This document shows, one piece after another, positions 37,130 to 49,636 of a stretch of 64,000 nt of DNA. The first letter of the stretch is position 1. The number at the start of each line of letters is the position of its first letter. This stretch comes from Leucogyrophana mollusca. Lineage: Eukaryota > Basidiomycota > Agaricomycetes > Boletales. The notes below the pieces were generated by a model, which made no database searches, was not told where the DNA came from, and saw only the letters and a list, made by a program, of their open reading frames with translations. The translations under genes were made by a program, and so were the position numbers. The stretch is taken from positions 90,509 to 154,508 of the forward strand of contig MU266371.1 of NCBI GenBank assembly GCA_021014945.1, in the 5' to 3' direction.

Positions 37130-39016
37130 TCAATCCTCGAATAACGGTTGGAAAGTCTAAAGCAGTTCATGTAAGCAAGACCGACTGGTCCAAAAAGTAT
37201 CCGAGAGCTCACCTTCCTTCCCTCGCCACCAGCTTCGTCCTGTGTGGGCCCAAATTCTGCATCGGCGTCATCGATGAGTTCCAAGCTATCACCAGCCGCG
37301 TCGCTACCATCCTCTACTTTCACCCGCTGCGACCCAAAATCGAAAGCCACTTCCACCCCTTCACTCTCAAGCATCGCTTGCAGCTCTTCTGCATTCATAC
37401 TCTCCAAGCCGAGGCCCGAAGCACGTATGACTTCGTCGTCCGCCTGCGATAACTGCGAGAGGGGGAAAAACAGTGGCGTGCCACCTCGAGCGGGTGATTG
37501 TTCATTGGCAGAAACATAGTTCGGCGCAGGCTGGGAAGATTCCGGGAAGAATAACTGGTTTCCGCCATCTGCGCGACCGACCTCCCCGCTTTGCGACACC
37601 GGAGGATGCGAACCTTGCGGGGTGAGTGGCTGTTGGTGGGGAATGAAAGAAGGGGGAGGCATTGATCGCGCATCATGCGAGCCCGATGCAACTGTTTCCG
37701 TCCGCTGTACTGCCTTCATTGATTTCTTGAGTTTTTCAGCTCGCGGTGTTTCGCTTCGTTGACGGAGAACTTCCTCCTCTTCGTTAGGGTGTGGTCGCTT
37801 CTTGGGATTATTGCCGTGGTTGTTTGATGGCGGGTTGGATGGTATTTGGGCTTGAGGTACGTGTATCTGTGACGTCGAGACGACGAACAGGGACTCAGAT
37901 TCATCGCCCTCGACGTCGATGAAAAGAGGCGCGGCGGGGTCAGTGAAGCGCAAGTCGATTGGAAGAGTCATGGATTCCGCATAAGCTATGGTAGCCTGTG
38001 TGAATAGCCAATGGTAAGGATGGAATAATCGAGTACAAGATGACATTATGCACATTAAATTCACGAAGGTGGAAAGCTATGGTTATTGGTGTCTGGAAGA
38101 CATCATACACGTCGAATTCATCGGCGCTTATCGTCAGCTCGGTCGAGAGTTGTGCTTTGCCTACATATGTCAAGGATCAGTGTCAAAACATACAAAGTGC
38201 GCATCTTTCAAAAGGACCTTTGGTATCAATGGACGACTCGAGACTCTTAACTTCTACGTCATTATCGCCAAAAGTCCAAATGAGCTGAGGATCACTTTTG
38301 GTTCCCCGTCCGCTTGGGAAATGCTCTGTTATATCTTTAATCGCTCTGGGACCTATAGTCAGACGAGACTCGTTTGACGCATCCGGAATGCCGGGCGTTA
38401 GAAGAGAAGTTGGGATCAACAGCGGCAAGCGGTGTGTTTTGACAATGCCTACGAGAGCCATTAACATATATTCTATAGAAACACGGGTCCACTGACCGTA
38501 TTTACAATAGAGCCGTACGATTAACCTGCTTTCAAGTGTATCCTGGTCTTCGTTGGGTTCTTGGTCGGCCTGTGGGAAGCCTTCGACAATCGACAGTTCG
38601 CATCGTTCCACCGCTTTTTCGTTAGTGTGATGCTTCAAGATCGACAATAGGGTCTATTAGGAGGGGCCATCTGAGCTCGTCAAAGCATCAGTAGAAGCGT
38701 GAATGCTGACCTTCGAGAGTAGCTGTCCTTTGACATCCTGAGGCTCTCCGGGTCTCGATGAGCCCTCGGCTGCACCTACCCTGTACTTTGAGAAAAACCT
38801 CTTGCTGAACTTGAACCGACAATAAGCAGATAAAGACGAATTTGTTGCGCTCAAAGAGAAGTAATTCGAATCGGCATGAATAACCAGCTCATCGCCGTAT
38901 TTCGACAAACACGTTAGTGCTCTAAGAAATGCTGTGGATCAGTGAGTCTATAGCAGCAGAATTATTGTTTTATAAAACCTACGCTTGAGTGCGACGCCAT
39001 TGAGAGTCCCCTGCAT
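37130..39016 (-). CDS. rad9: RAD9 DNA-damage checkpoint clamp subunit
   Basis: Component of the 9-1-1 (Rad9-Hus1-Rad1) sliding clamp that activates the ATR pathway. Exon 1 (from ATG 39016) encodes MQGTLNGVALK. After an intron the PCNA-like fold continues with FLRALTCLSKYGDELVIHAD, SNYFSLSATNSSLSAYCRFK and FFSKY. Then come ERCELSIVEG, VKTHRLPLLIP, DPQLIWTFGDNDVEVKSLES and LSTELTISADEFDVYDV. The C-terminal half is disordered with S/T-Q and acidic patches (PLFFPLSQLSQADDE, EFGPTQDE), as expected for the phosphorylated tail that binds TopBP1-type partners. The last intron leads to the end TFQPLFED. Divergent from arh1 over 248 bp. Confidence 0.92.
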
Positions 39017-39264
39017 TAATGGGAGTCGCGGTCAAGTCGCGGTCACGGCCAAAACCAAGGCGCATTTATGGTCACGTGTGGCTTGAAGCCATTTAGTCAC
39101 GGTCTCTCCGAGGCTGACTCCGCATCCTCGCCATACACTAATACAGTCCTCAGTCTTGTGTCGTCAACTGCAGGGGCCCAGTTCACTTGTTAGAAGGAAA
39201 GTGTAGGTTGGGCTTAGCCGGGAGTTCATACTCATACTATAGAGCCCACGGTGAATTGGCGTCA
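39017..39264. promoter_or_regulatory. Bidirectional promoter of rad9 and arh1
   Basis: The start codons of rad9 (39016, minus) and arh1 (39265, plus) are 248 bp apart and point away from each other. The region has a short direct repeat of GGTCACG (near 39040 and 39070). No TATA box was obvious. Confidence 0.45.
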
Positions 39265-40764
39265 ATGAAGCTGGCTATCGTTGGCGGGGGACCATCTGCG
39301 TTCTATGTCGCCTCTCGCCTACTATCGCTACTTCCGCACTCGGAATCCCTCAGAGTGCATATGTTCGACCGTCTCTGGGCACCCCATGGACTCGTCCGCT
39401 ACGGCGTAGCACCAGACCATCCAGAAGTCAAGGTAAGTCCCTCGCAGTCCCACCATATCTCATTCTATCTGATGTGGTGACAGAACTGTACAAATAAATT
39501 CGATATGACCGCGAAAGACCCTCGTTTTCGCTTCTTTGGCAACGTGAATGTTGGAAGCACACCTTTGTCATCCATTCCGCATGCATTGTCGCTTCCCCTT
39601 CCCTCTCTTCTCAAAAACTATACCCACCTTCTCTACGCTACAGGATGTGCCCTCCCAACACTTCACTCGGCAATACCGCCTTCTGCCTACTGCATCCCCG
39701 CACTCTCTCTTGTTCACTGGTACACCCAGCATCCTGCACATCCTCCGCCACCTCCTCTCGACAAGATCACGCACGTCACGTTGATAGGCAATGGGAACGT
39801 CTCTCTCGACATCGCGCGCATGCTCCTCACCTCTCCATCGGTTCTCGCGAAATACGACGTCCCGCAGCCTGTCCTGGAGATTCTCTCACGGTCATCGGTA
39901 AAGCATGTCTCTATCGTCGCTCGGCGAGGCCCTCTCGAAGCCGCATTCACCATGAAAGAACTTCGCGAGATGATCAATCTCCCGGAAGCATCGATGGTCC
40001 CAATCGACCCCTCATTACTAATTCCGCCCCCGGAGGCCACGCTGACTCGCCAGCAAAAGCGTACGCTCGATCTCTTGCAGAAAGGATCAAAGAATCCTCC
40101 AGGATCCACCACCAAGACTTGGTCGCTGGAATTCTTCCGCTCTCCGACCGGCCTCACCCCACCATCGCCTTCTTCTCCCGCCTCAATGGCTCAGCTTACT
40201 CTCGCGCATACCCACCTCGATACTACATCGGGTCGTGCGGTCCCTACCGGCGAGACCTCATCGCTCTCTACCTCCCTTGTTATTACATCCCTCGGGTTCC
40301 ATGCAGACCCCGAAACATCCTTCTTCGACCCAGCACTCAACCATCTTCGCTCTCTCGCTGGACGTATAATCTCTCCCTCCGGTTCTGCTCTCAAAAACGT
40401 CTACGCCTCTGGCTGGGCGGCGAATGGTGCGAAGGGAGTATTGGCGACGACTATGATGGACGCATATGCAGTTGCGGACACCATCCTCTCTGACATCACG
40501 CCCGGTACCGAGAACGTGGAGACCACCCCAGCCTCCTCATTCCCGGAAATGGATATGTCATCGGGTGACCTGATGCTTAACCCGTATCCTCATCCCGAAC
40601 ATCCACCTCCGGAGATTGAGCAGGGCATTAAGGATGGCCTCGTCACGCAGTACAAAGATTGGAAGGCAATTGACACGGAAGAAGTGCGAAGAGGGGAGGC
40701 TATGGGTAAGGAACGGGAGCGGATGGGATGGGAAGAGGCTCGTCGCTTCCTTTCGCGGGTGTAG
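39265..40764 (+). CDS. arh1: NADPH:adrenodoxin (ferredoxin) reductase
   Basis: Flavoenzyme passing electrons from NADPH to mitochondrial ferredoxin for iron-sulfur cluster and heme A synthesis. ATG 39265 opens directly on the FAD-binding motif MKLAIVGGGPSAFYVASRLL. RVHMFDRLWAPHGLVRYGVA and PDHPEVK follow. One intron (GTAAGT to GACAG, about 39433-39483) joins PEVK to NCTNKFDMTAKD. The second Rossmann motif is VTLIGNGNVSLDIARMLL, then VARRGPLEAAFTMKELREM and the C-terminal NVYASGWAANGAKGVLATTM. It ends EEARRFLSRV. No mitochondrial presequence precedes the motif at this ATG; the upstream frame opens only with a TTG, so a 5' exon may be missing from this model. Confidence 0.92.
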
Positions 40765-40892
40765 GCCTCTGTGGATGGATGGGTTACCACGTGACCATTG
40801 CTTTGTATCTACTGCTCTCCTACTGTTGACATTTTCCCCGCTCACTCCCACTCCCAATGCTCGAGCCACACACAAATCCCTCGTAATGTCAG

Positions 40893-43800
40893 TTAATAAC
40901 CCGGATTCGGCAACGGGCGACGCCGAGTTGACTGTGAAGACGGCAAATTGCGAAGATTTTGGAATTCTGCAGCACGCGTCGCAGCGCGCCGAGGAGCATT
41001 CTGTCAGGATATTGAATCGTGTTTCAGTCGCACCATACTATACTTCCAGGTGCACTAACCTCGGCCTCCTGCTTCTGCTTGGAGTAAAACGCAAATAGGT
41101 CCGCGATTTGCTGCTCAATTGCTTGCTTCTCTTTGTGCAATCGCCCGACGTCTTGCGTCATAACCATGACTTCGCGCCCTAGCTCCGCCTTGAAGTGCTC
41201 GACGTGAGCTGGACAACCAGCATCAGTACACGTCTTTCAACAGATACAAGGTACGACTGACCTTGTACATTGATCGCAGTGGCTTCTTTCATAGCTTCGA
41301 CGAATCGCAGTCGCTCACCCCGGATCTCGTTCGTGAGTTCTGGGACAATATCAGCCAGAGGCTCGATAACGGGGTGTATGCAGCTTACCACTCGACAGAG
41401 CTCTGAGCATCTGCTCCTGGTCTTCGCGCTGGCGATTGATCAACTCCATCACGGAATCCGTCACTGCCAAATGTCAACACCTACACTCATTCCCTGGGGC
41501 CCGAGGCCGACTCACCGAGTGTGGTACGCTCCTCGGCACCATTGGTCAGATGCCCTTGCACGGCTTGAATCAAATTTTCCACAGAAACCTGCAGGTGATC
41601 TGCGTTCTGCTGGTGGGTTTTCCATACACTGAGCTGTTGGCGGATTTCACCCAGAACGCCATCACCTTGCTCGTCGGACGTCCCTCCACAGCCGAGCTGT
41701 TTGCACAAATGTTCGACTCCAGTAGCCACTGACTGGATTTGAGCCGTGCCATTATTCACGAAGGCGTCTAACCACTGTCTCTCACAATCAGTAACAAGAT
41801 AGGGGCCGCATGAAGGGACACGCACGGAGTTAAGCTCGTTGAGATAGCGGACGCTGTCGGCTTGCTGTTCCAGCTGCACTTTCCGCTGCGCTTCATCCGT
41901 CTTCAGGTAGTCTAAGACTACCTGGAGCTGAGGAAGCGTTTCAGCGACGTGAGCTGTGAATCCAAAACGGGAGACTACCTTGTCAGACGAAGTACCGTCA
42001 TCCTGAGGGCATGGAGAAGCCTCGCTTCCCCCTCCACCCGCAGAGCTCGGTGCAGGACTTGTTGGCTTGTAGATGGCTGCCAGCTCTTCAAGTTTGGCAT
42101 AAATATCAGACAAATCAGTCGGTGAGCTTTGACCTTGTCCCGGGGCGATAGGCCGCGAGGGCTGTAGGTTGTTCAGGGAGAGCGGCTGTGTTGTCGAATC
42201 TCCGGGTTCAGAAGCGGTCAATATACCACTTTTCTGGATAACATCGAGCTTCGCTAGCATCTCCGGTATATCGGACTTGAGCTGCGTTTGTACCAGTCCC
42301 AAGGTTTCCGCGATAGAGTTCAACTGAAGCGGTCCCTTGTCTGACGTCGTCTGCTTTCGGATATCGTCGAGCCTCGATAAGATTTGAGCGATGCCAGGCG
42401 AGATGCCCTCGTCATCTTTACCATCCCGGGACGGTTCCAGCCGTACGATATCCGATATAAGAGGTCTGAGCTCGGTAGGGAGATTATGGATGTCCCGCTG
42501 AAGCGCGATGATCTGCTCCCCAAGCCCAGCCGTCTGGTCGTAATGTTTCGCTGCATTATCCTTGATCAACTCCGCCAGCGGCGCAAGGTCAGGCTCAACG
42601 ATATCATGGGATGCAGAAAATGCGTGCTCTGTGTCCTCCTGAATCGAGGAAGGAGGAAGGAGGCTAGATTCTTGTAAGACGTCGTCGTTCTGGCGTGTGC
42701 GCCGGAAAGCACTCCTGGATCGCGAAGAATCCGATCGTATGGGGGACGGAGCCGTCGCAAGAGGAGTGTGAGCGAAGATTCTCGTGTCAGTATCCTCTAG
42801 GAGGTCCTCGTCCTCCTCTTGCATCTTCTCGATCTCAGCAAAGGCATTCCTTACCCGGCTGGACCTCGTGGTTTGGGCTCTTCGAAGGTGCGTTAGAGCA
42901 GAGGACACAGTCACAGTGGACTCCCCGGAATGAGTTCGCTCCATCTCAGCAAGTCGCTGTTTCACGACTGAAAGGTTGCCGAGTTTAGCAATAGATGGGC
43001 TCTTTGACCGAGATGAGGTAGAAGAACCAGTCCCAGTTTCTGGAGGCAAGTGCATGGGAGGGTTCGTCGATTGCGCACGCGGTGAGTCCCGTAGAGTCAC
43101 GCGGGCAGGAAATTGCGCAGGTGAAAGTGGCGACTCGGCAATGGGTGTAGGAGGAAGAGCCCGGCTGTTCGCCAACGCGCTTCCATTTTCAGCAAAGAGC
43201 TCTGACCGTGTTTTTTCTGAGGTCTGCGACGAACTGGCGCGAGACTGGTGGGAAGGTGTAGAGCGATGTGGTGACCCGGCCAGCGGCGTAGGAGGCAGAG
43301 TATGTTCCCCCGTCAGCACGCTTTCCGTTTCGATAGCAAACTCCGATCGTGCATATTCTGACACAGGTCGCTGACGGTGAGGTTGGCGAAAGTGCACAGG
43401 AGGCGGTGATTTGGCAATTGGCGTCGGCGGGAGTGTGTGATCCTGCGTCCGCACGCTTTCGGTCTCCACAACACTAGAACTCGTGTATTCTGAGTCCGTA
43501 TATTCTGAGGCAGAGATAGGGGCAGGTTGTCCCAGCGAACGTTCATCGCGACGAGGAGCCACGTCTGTCATAATAGTGAGGTTCCCTACCGCATCTTGGT
43601 CCGAAACTGGACTGGGCTCACGGTGCTCCTGGGAGCGCAAGATCGCGTCCCTGAGTTGAACTCAGTCGCTGTATATGTTTCGATTTGAGTATCAAATATG
43701 AGCGTACCAGGTAGCGCTAACCCAACGCGCACGTTCTTGAGCAGATGGCGCAGCAAATCGTTCCCGCGGACATCCCTCGAATAAGATTTCGAACACCTTG

Positions 43801-44759
43801 AGATCTTCCCCATCGGCCTTCGCAGGTAGCAATGCCTTCTCGTCGTGACCAAGGTGGGCCAAAGCGAGCGAGCGCACGTCTGTGCAAGCTGCCAATGGGA
43901 TAACGTGAGTGGACGGATTCCCGTGAATGGTGTACCATGTTATCAGGATATGAGAAGCATGGAGTGTTACTGTACACATCGTCCACACAGGCAGAATGGG
44001 CGACGCAATGGGCGACGATGGCCTCGAGAGGTACAGGAGAGTACCAGAGCAGAGTGCGCTCGAATGTGCTGAGCCGTACGCGACCACATCCTTCATAGGA
44101 GCCTGTGGAGCCACAGCCTCATCTGGGGCTGTCGGGATCTGAGCTACAACAGCTGCATCGTCGGCGCCGAGAGAGCGAAGCTTAGCTAAGGAGTTCTCTT
44201 TGCCGTCAGAGTCACGATCTTTGCCTCTGCCTTTCTTGAAGACCGAGATGAAATTACGTAGCGAGTTGCTCAATGATCGCCTTTTGCCCTTGCTAGCACC
44301 GATGGCAGATGAGACATCATCACGCCCCGCTGCTAAAGCCGCACCAGCAGAGCTTCGAGGGAGACGACCTGGGGAAGTACCAGCCATCGACTCGTATCGA
44401 CTGATGAGTTGCCTAGTAGACTGGTGGCGCCGGGGAGTAGTGTCATTCATAGTGGAATTCGGGCCGATGGGGACATAAGGTCTGCTTGACTCGTGCTCTT
44501 CGGGCTGCCTTGGGTATGCTTCATAGTGCCGATCCGCCAAACTGGACGTGACGGTTCGGAGGCCGGCATGGGACCGACTCTGATTGCCAGCGTCCATCTT
44601 GCGAGGTCCGCCCACACCTGACTGGGAGGTTTTGAGAAGCTTTCTTTCGTCCATTGGAGTAATCAAGTGTTCCGTAGCGTTGGTTGCTGTGCTCGCCCTC
44701 GTCATGGCATGGGAATGCATGGAGAACACGCCAGACGAGGCATCGCAAGTACTGGACAT
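40893..44759 (-). CDS. PH-domain protein with LPPTP repeats and C-terminal coiled coil
   Basis: Large, mostly disordered protein of about 1,150 residues, function unknown. ATG 44759 starts MSSTCDASSG. A basic Ser-rich patch (KGKRRSLSNSLRNFISVFKK) near 44280 precedes a PH-like domain (44070-43690) containing CTVTLHASHILITWY, VIPLAACTDVRSLALAHLG and VFEILFEGCPRERFAAPSAQ with the terminal Trp helix ERARWVSATW. An intron follows (GTACGC to CTCAG, about 43706-43650) to DAILRSQEHREPSP. Next are three degenerate repeats of about 50 residues with ETESV and LPPTP cores (43500-43100). The middle is low complexity. The C-terminal third is helical (QLQVVLDYLKTDEAQRKVQL, then SVRYLNELNS) and ends in a coiled coil (LHKEKQAIEQQIADLFAFYS) and LPNPGY. 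It could act at the cell cortex or on membranes; this is inference from the PH domain. Confidence 0.85.
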
Positions 44760-45944
44760 CTGATCGTCGCCGTTTTTTCGTGAATCGGTGAAACTCAACT
44801 TCGGTTTCCGGTCAGGTCACTGAAACGGTCGGGCTGTCAGCGATCCCGCTATCCATTGGCCCAAAATATTGTGGTTGATCTTTGGTCTGAAATCCAACAA
44901 ATGTAGGCCTGAGACAGAGTACTCTAGTACTGCAAAACATGTTCTCCTGCGTCTGTCCTGGTCAGTTGCACTCGTGTAATATTGTTGGGTAGTGGCAGAC
45001 TTAGTAGATTAGGAAGGACATACTTCAGTATCTGACTGGTCGTTGCACTTTGGCGGCGTTGGTGACTAGACCGGAGTTACGATAACTTCGATAAGTTGCA
45101 CAAAGTTTGGAAAGCATCTTTTTCCGGATCAGCGTCACAGTTACTACATAACGGAAAGGTCTCTTTCGACTATACGGCTGTATGCGAATTCATCAAGTCC
45201 CCGCCCCCATCAGGCCTGTCCCTCCATGCTCCCTGGACCGAGTCAGAGGTCTCAGTCATTCTGCCACAGTGCCAGCTACTGGCACGTCGGTACTGCCAAC
45301 ACAAATCTCGCCGACACAACGGAAGAATGCGGAAGCAACGGATATGTACAGTTGAGTTGATTTTTTCGGACAACTGGTGTATACCAAGTCCAAGATTGAC
45401 ATTTGGTACAAGACATGCCCAGGTGACAAGCAGATATACAGCAGACTACTTGTGATTGTGGCATGCCTGGTGGTCTACGGGCTTCCGCGAGGGCCGCATC
45501 TGCCGGGTGGATCATCGATTGAAAGAAACTTATCGGCGGTTGTGTTGGTAAAGGTTGGCGACTTGGCTCAAGGGCCAAGCTCCCTTTCTCGGTTCTCAAT
45601 GAAGCGATCATCAATGTGGGTTTACGCTTCCGCCCTCTTCCGCTGCCGGTGGTGAAGCAACACCGATGGCGTGTGGCGGACTTCTTGATACCTTAGATAT
45701 TGTCCAGTCAACGTCAACGTTGCTTGATTTGCAATACAGTCCAACACGTTCTTCGAGATCCCCGAACCCTTCCCTGAAAGCGGTGTCTCGATGTGCTGAC
45801 CCACCGCCGACCGGGCCAAGGCAGGCCTTGGCCCATCGCAAGGCACTCAAGCGAGAGCTTATGTGAGTCTCTGCTTGGTCTCTGCTGATATCTACAGACC
45901 TTGTCTTCAAGCGTCAAGTGTAAGGCGAGTGATCAGCAGGCGCT
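44760..45944. other. 1.2 kb gap before the metabolite cluster
   Basis: This lies between the PH-protein start and the P450-A start. Open frames on both strands (for example 45611-45910 minus and 45096-45455 plus) match no known family and lack splice partners. It marks the change from conserved to accessory genes and presumably contains both promoters. Confidence 0.45.
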
Positions 45945-48292
45945 ATGACCCTCGGTGCTACCTTCCTGGCAACAGTCGCTGAACAAATATCTCTGCCGTG
46001 GAACTTGATTCTGGCTCTTATCGGTACGTATCCGTGCACTGTTGCAGCACCTCAGTGCCTTTTTATACTGAGCATACATCACGTGGAATAGTGTACAGTG
46101 TCTACAGGGTCTTCCACCAACTAGTGTTCTGGCCATACTTCCTTTCTCCCCTCCGCTTTCTGCCGGGACCCCCGTTGCGCAATCCTCTGCTAGGCCAATT
46201 CCCAACCATCCTCGAGGAAGAAGCCGGTGCTCCTCAACGCAGATGGCTCAAGGAGTACGGACCTGTCGTGCGCGTCGTCGGACCCGTTGGCATCGAACGT
46301 CTGATCTTCATTAAACCTGAAGCTCTGCAGAAGATCCTAGTTTCGGACTGGCTAGATTTTCCTCGCGTGTGTCGTAAACCCTTCCTACGTTTCCGCTCAC
46401 ATTAGCTAAGACATAATCACCGCAGCCTGATTTCTATAGACATGTGTTCGGCTTGGTCGCAGGCTATGGCTTGCTCACAGTTACAGGCAATGAGCACAAG
46501 ATGATGCGGAAGGCTATGAACTCCGCGTTTGCAATTCCCAGTTTAATGTCTCGTGAGTCACTCGCCTGCGATCCCGATCCCGTTTGAACCCATACATCAC
46601 ATGCAGAGATGGACAACTGTTATGATATTATTGACGAGTATGTCTTCCCACGTTGGTTTTTCGTTCATCTTTCTCAGCCTTGCTGCAGATATGTAGACGT
46701 CTTAAATTCGCAAATCGATGCGGAGCCTTCCGGTGGAAAGACACATATCATACATAGCCTCAGTAGGTCGTCAAGGGACCATCTACACCCTCTCTTGCTA
46801 ACTCGTTCCAGTGACCAAACTTACTCTGGATGTTTTATGCATAACCGCCTTTGGATACAGGTCTAATAATATTCGTCAGCCTGGTGCCTCCTTGGCTGAA
46901 GCTTACGAAGAGATTCTTGACCTGCAGTCTGGTAAGCAAGCACTCGGTCTCAAGGGGGATGTGCATCTAAACTCTACACAAAAGGCACCAATATTTCCAG
47001 TTTTTATTTAGGGGTCTCCATACCCGGAGTGACGAAGTTCATGTCCTCTGGTTGGGCCCACTTATTCACCCCCTTATTCCGAGTGAACGCCGCACTTCGT
47101 GAGATCTCCTGCATCTGCCACGGACCTTTTCCTGAATTCTGACCTCAAGGACGCGCCGACGTGATCGCACAAACTACAAACCGCCTCAGGGCCATTGCTA
47201 AGCAAATACTAGATGAACGAATAGCGGAATTAAAGGTTGCGCCGTCTGATGCGCCCCTGAAAAAGGACCTCATGTCCATTATCGTGCAATCCCGATTTTC
47301 CGAAAAGGCAGAGGGCTACCATTCGAGTGTTGACGGGATGGTCCAGCACATAGTGCGTGCCTTTTCCTTCTTCTCTGACCTACCCTCATCCCCCGACCAG
47401 TTGACATTCCTTGGTGCAGGGCACGACACGATCGCGTCAAGCCTTACATGGACGCTCTCGTTACTTGCCAAGCACAAAGCAGCTCAAGACAAACTTCGCG
47501 AAGAAGTAACATCACTGGTTGCTGAAACCCCTCGCCCTGATTATCGCAGCCTCAAGGAATTGCCCTTCCTAGAGGCAGTTATGTGAGTCATATTCATCCA
47601 GCTAGAATGTGAACCCCGCTCTTGACAAATTGATGGACAGCATGGAGAGTCTACGATTATATCCACCTCTCCCCATGACAATTCGGAAAGCAGGGAAGGA
47701 CACAGAGGTCGACGGGGTTTTCGTCCCCAAGGATACGTTGATCTATGTTCCCGTGAGCACCATGAATACTCTTAGTTGTATCACGTGACCTGAAGATCAA
47801 CTAGATACGAGTCCTCAATACTTGGCACGAGTATTGGGGAGATGATGCCGAGGAGTAAGTCAAGGAATCATATCATCATGCACGATGACTCACTCCAGGG
47901 TACTTAGATTCCGGCCAGAACGGTGGAAAAGCCTTCCCGAAACTTACAACCCCGTATACTCGATGTTTTCTTTCCTCGTAGGACCGCACGCGTGCATTGG
48001 GAAGACCATGGCGATGATGGAAATGAGGGCAGTGTTAGCGTACGTTGTCATTGCATGATCGATGGATTAGGGTCTGAAGACTCTGAACATTCCTGCACTT
48101 TTAGTATTCTCATCGCGAAGTTCGAGTTCGACCTTGTCGACCCAAGTCAAGTGGCTATCCCACGAGCTGGAATAACGATGAGTCCGTACATTTCAATTTA
48201 CGCTCGTCCTACCATCGCTAATTTTCGTGGTATGCTCGTGTGTAGAGCCGACCGACTCACTCCCGCTCCGTATCACGAAGGTTACTAAGTAA
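45945..48292 (+). CDS. Cytochrome P450 (P450-A), tandem paralogue
   Basis: Membrane-anchored monooxygenase. Exon 1 (45945-46023) encodes a hydrophobic anchor (MTLGATFLATVAEQISLPWN) and joins to VYSVYRVFHQLVFWPYF. The proline-rich hinge is FLPGPPLRNPL. Then come WLKEYGPVVRVVGPVGIERL, VTGNEHKMMRKAMNSAFAIP (C-helix HxxxR), the I-helix FLGAGHDTIASSLTWTLSLL, the K-helix MESLRLYPPL (ExxR) and the heme loop FLVGPHACIGKTMAMMEM. Histidine replaces the usual Arg/Lys two residues before Cys. More than ten short introns. The last intron restores the ending TMKPTDSLPLRITKVTK at 48290-48292. All joins checked keep frame, so the gene appears intact. It is about 540 residues and clearly homologous to P450-B with the same intron positions. 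Substrate unknown; context suggests secondary metabolism. Confidence 0.93.
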
Positions 48293-48954
48293 TAGCTTTC
48301 TACTCCTCCTCGCATTTGCTTCATTGCCACTCTAATCGTTAGGTGGGAGCTGTGGCACAAAAGTATGTATACCTTGTTTTGTATGAGTCTCGCGACGAAG
48401 ACTTGTTTTACATTTGCGACGCCTGCTCTTAAAATGCACCGGAATCGTTACGCCGCACAGCTAGTTTGCTTTGTGTCTTGGGTACGACCGACGTACATGA
48501 TCGATATGTCTTTTCCTTCCACGGAAGCTGTACGAATTGATGGGCCCGCGGCAGGCAGTCGCGTATGGCGCGGACACGAAGTCTTCAGGAACCCCTAACT
48601 ATGCCAGATCCGTTCAGTGCCGCTTCAACGTAGCTCCCAAACCGATGATCCTCGGACGACATGCAATCACGTCAATCCTTCAGTGGAGATAATCCTATAT
48701 ATATGGTGATACGCGTCGACGGTATCGACACGTAGGTCATTTGCACATTGTACCAAGTGTGATCGCGTGTAATGAGATACTCCGCTACTAGAACCACTTC
48801 TCATGAACCTCCGTCACAGGTTTCTCTGGCAATGAATAAGAATCAAAAGCGAACCCCGCGCTTAGCCCGCGAAGTCATCCAAGCACCGCGGAGCTCAGTT
48901 CCCTACTAAAGTCAAAGAGAAGCCTTAGTCAAAGTTTATCGGCCTAGAGTGAAG
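48293..48954. other. Convergent gap after P450-A
   Basis: 662 bp between the 3' ends of P450-A (+) and the calycin-like gene (-). No gene or structured element recognised. Confidence 0.4.
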
Positions 48955-49636
48955 CTACTGACGATAATCATAGTACACGCGAATGTGGATAGGACCGTCC
49001 GACTTGTCCGGCGATGTGAACTTGATATGCCTAGCGTATCTTCGCGCGCCGTCTTTGATCTCGAAGCCCCATACCTGATCGAGACGGTGGAAATTAGAGG
49101 CGCAGTGTTTTGACCGCATCGAGCCCTTACCTGTTCTGCCCTCCAGGTCTTGTTGCTCTTTGGGGTATCGCTCCAAACAATAGACCGGATGGCTTCGTGC
49201 TCGATGGTGTCATCCGTCCAGCCGTCTTTCAAAAAGATGCCCTCGAGATCATTGACTTTTATTTTACCCGACCTTCCGATTACAGCACCAAAGACAGGAT
49301 CCTCAACGCTGCGCTCCTGGAAGTCCAGCGAGCGAAGCTCGCTTGTACCCGTGATGCCACCAGAAAGTGTCTGGTCGATGTCGATGTGCTCGATTCCGTC
49401 TTCATCAGTGTAATGCTTCACATCTAGAATGAGACCCAATTTGGCAATTGCTCGACGCTTGAACCAAGAGACACCCTGCAACCTAAGTATTTCGTCAGAG
49501 TCGTCGCTCAGCGTTTTATTCTGAAGTTCGTGTGATGTTCGTCGGTCTCTGTGATTGCTCGATGCAGAACGAGGCCACTGACCAAGAGGAACCTTCCGGT
49601 GAGGTTGGCGGTTGTGACGCTCGGAGGGGCAGCCAT
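48955..49636 (-). CDS. Small calycin/lipocalin-like protein
   Basis: A single-domain protein of 187 residues from a fungal family usually left unnamed. ATG 49636 starts MAAPPSVTTANLTGRFLL. The first intron (GTCAGT to TTCAG) joins it to NKTLSDDSDEILRLQGVSWF. The middle exon has KHYTDEDGIEHIDIDQTLSG and GITGTSELRSLDF. The second intron (GTAAGG to ATCAG) joins TWRAEQ to VWGFEIKDGARRYARHIKF, and the protein ends IHIRVYYDYRQ. Alternating short strands with a GxF/NK start look like a fatty-acid-binding/calycin beta-barrel; this is my reading of the pattern, not a family hit. No signal peptide. It lies on the opposite strand between the two paralogous P450 genes and could bind or process a hydrophobic cluster intermediate. 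A housekeeping role is equally possible. Confidence 0.75.

Noticed and set aside
44757..44798. Extension of the PH-protein frame upstream to 44798
   Set aside because: The upstream frame opens with TTG; the first ATG is at 44759.
45611..45910. Minus-strand frame of 99 codons before P450-A
   Set aside because: No family recognised and no neighbouring exons; could be an old relic but evidence is too weak.
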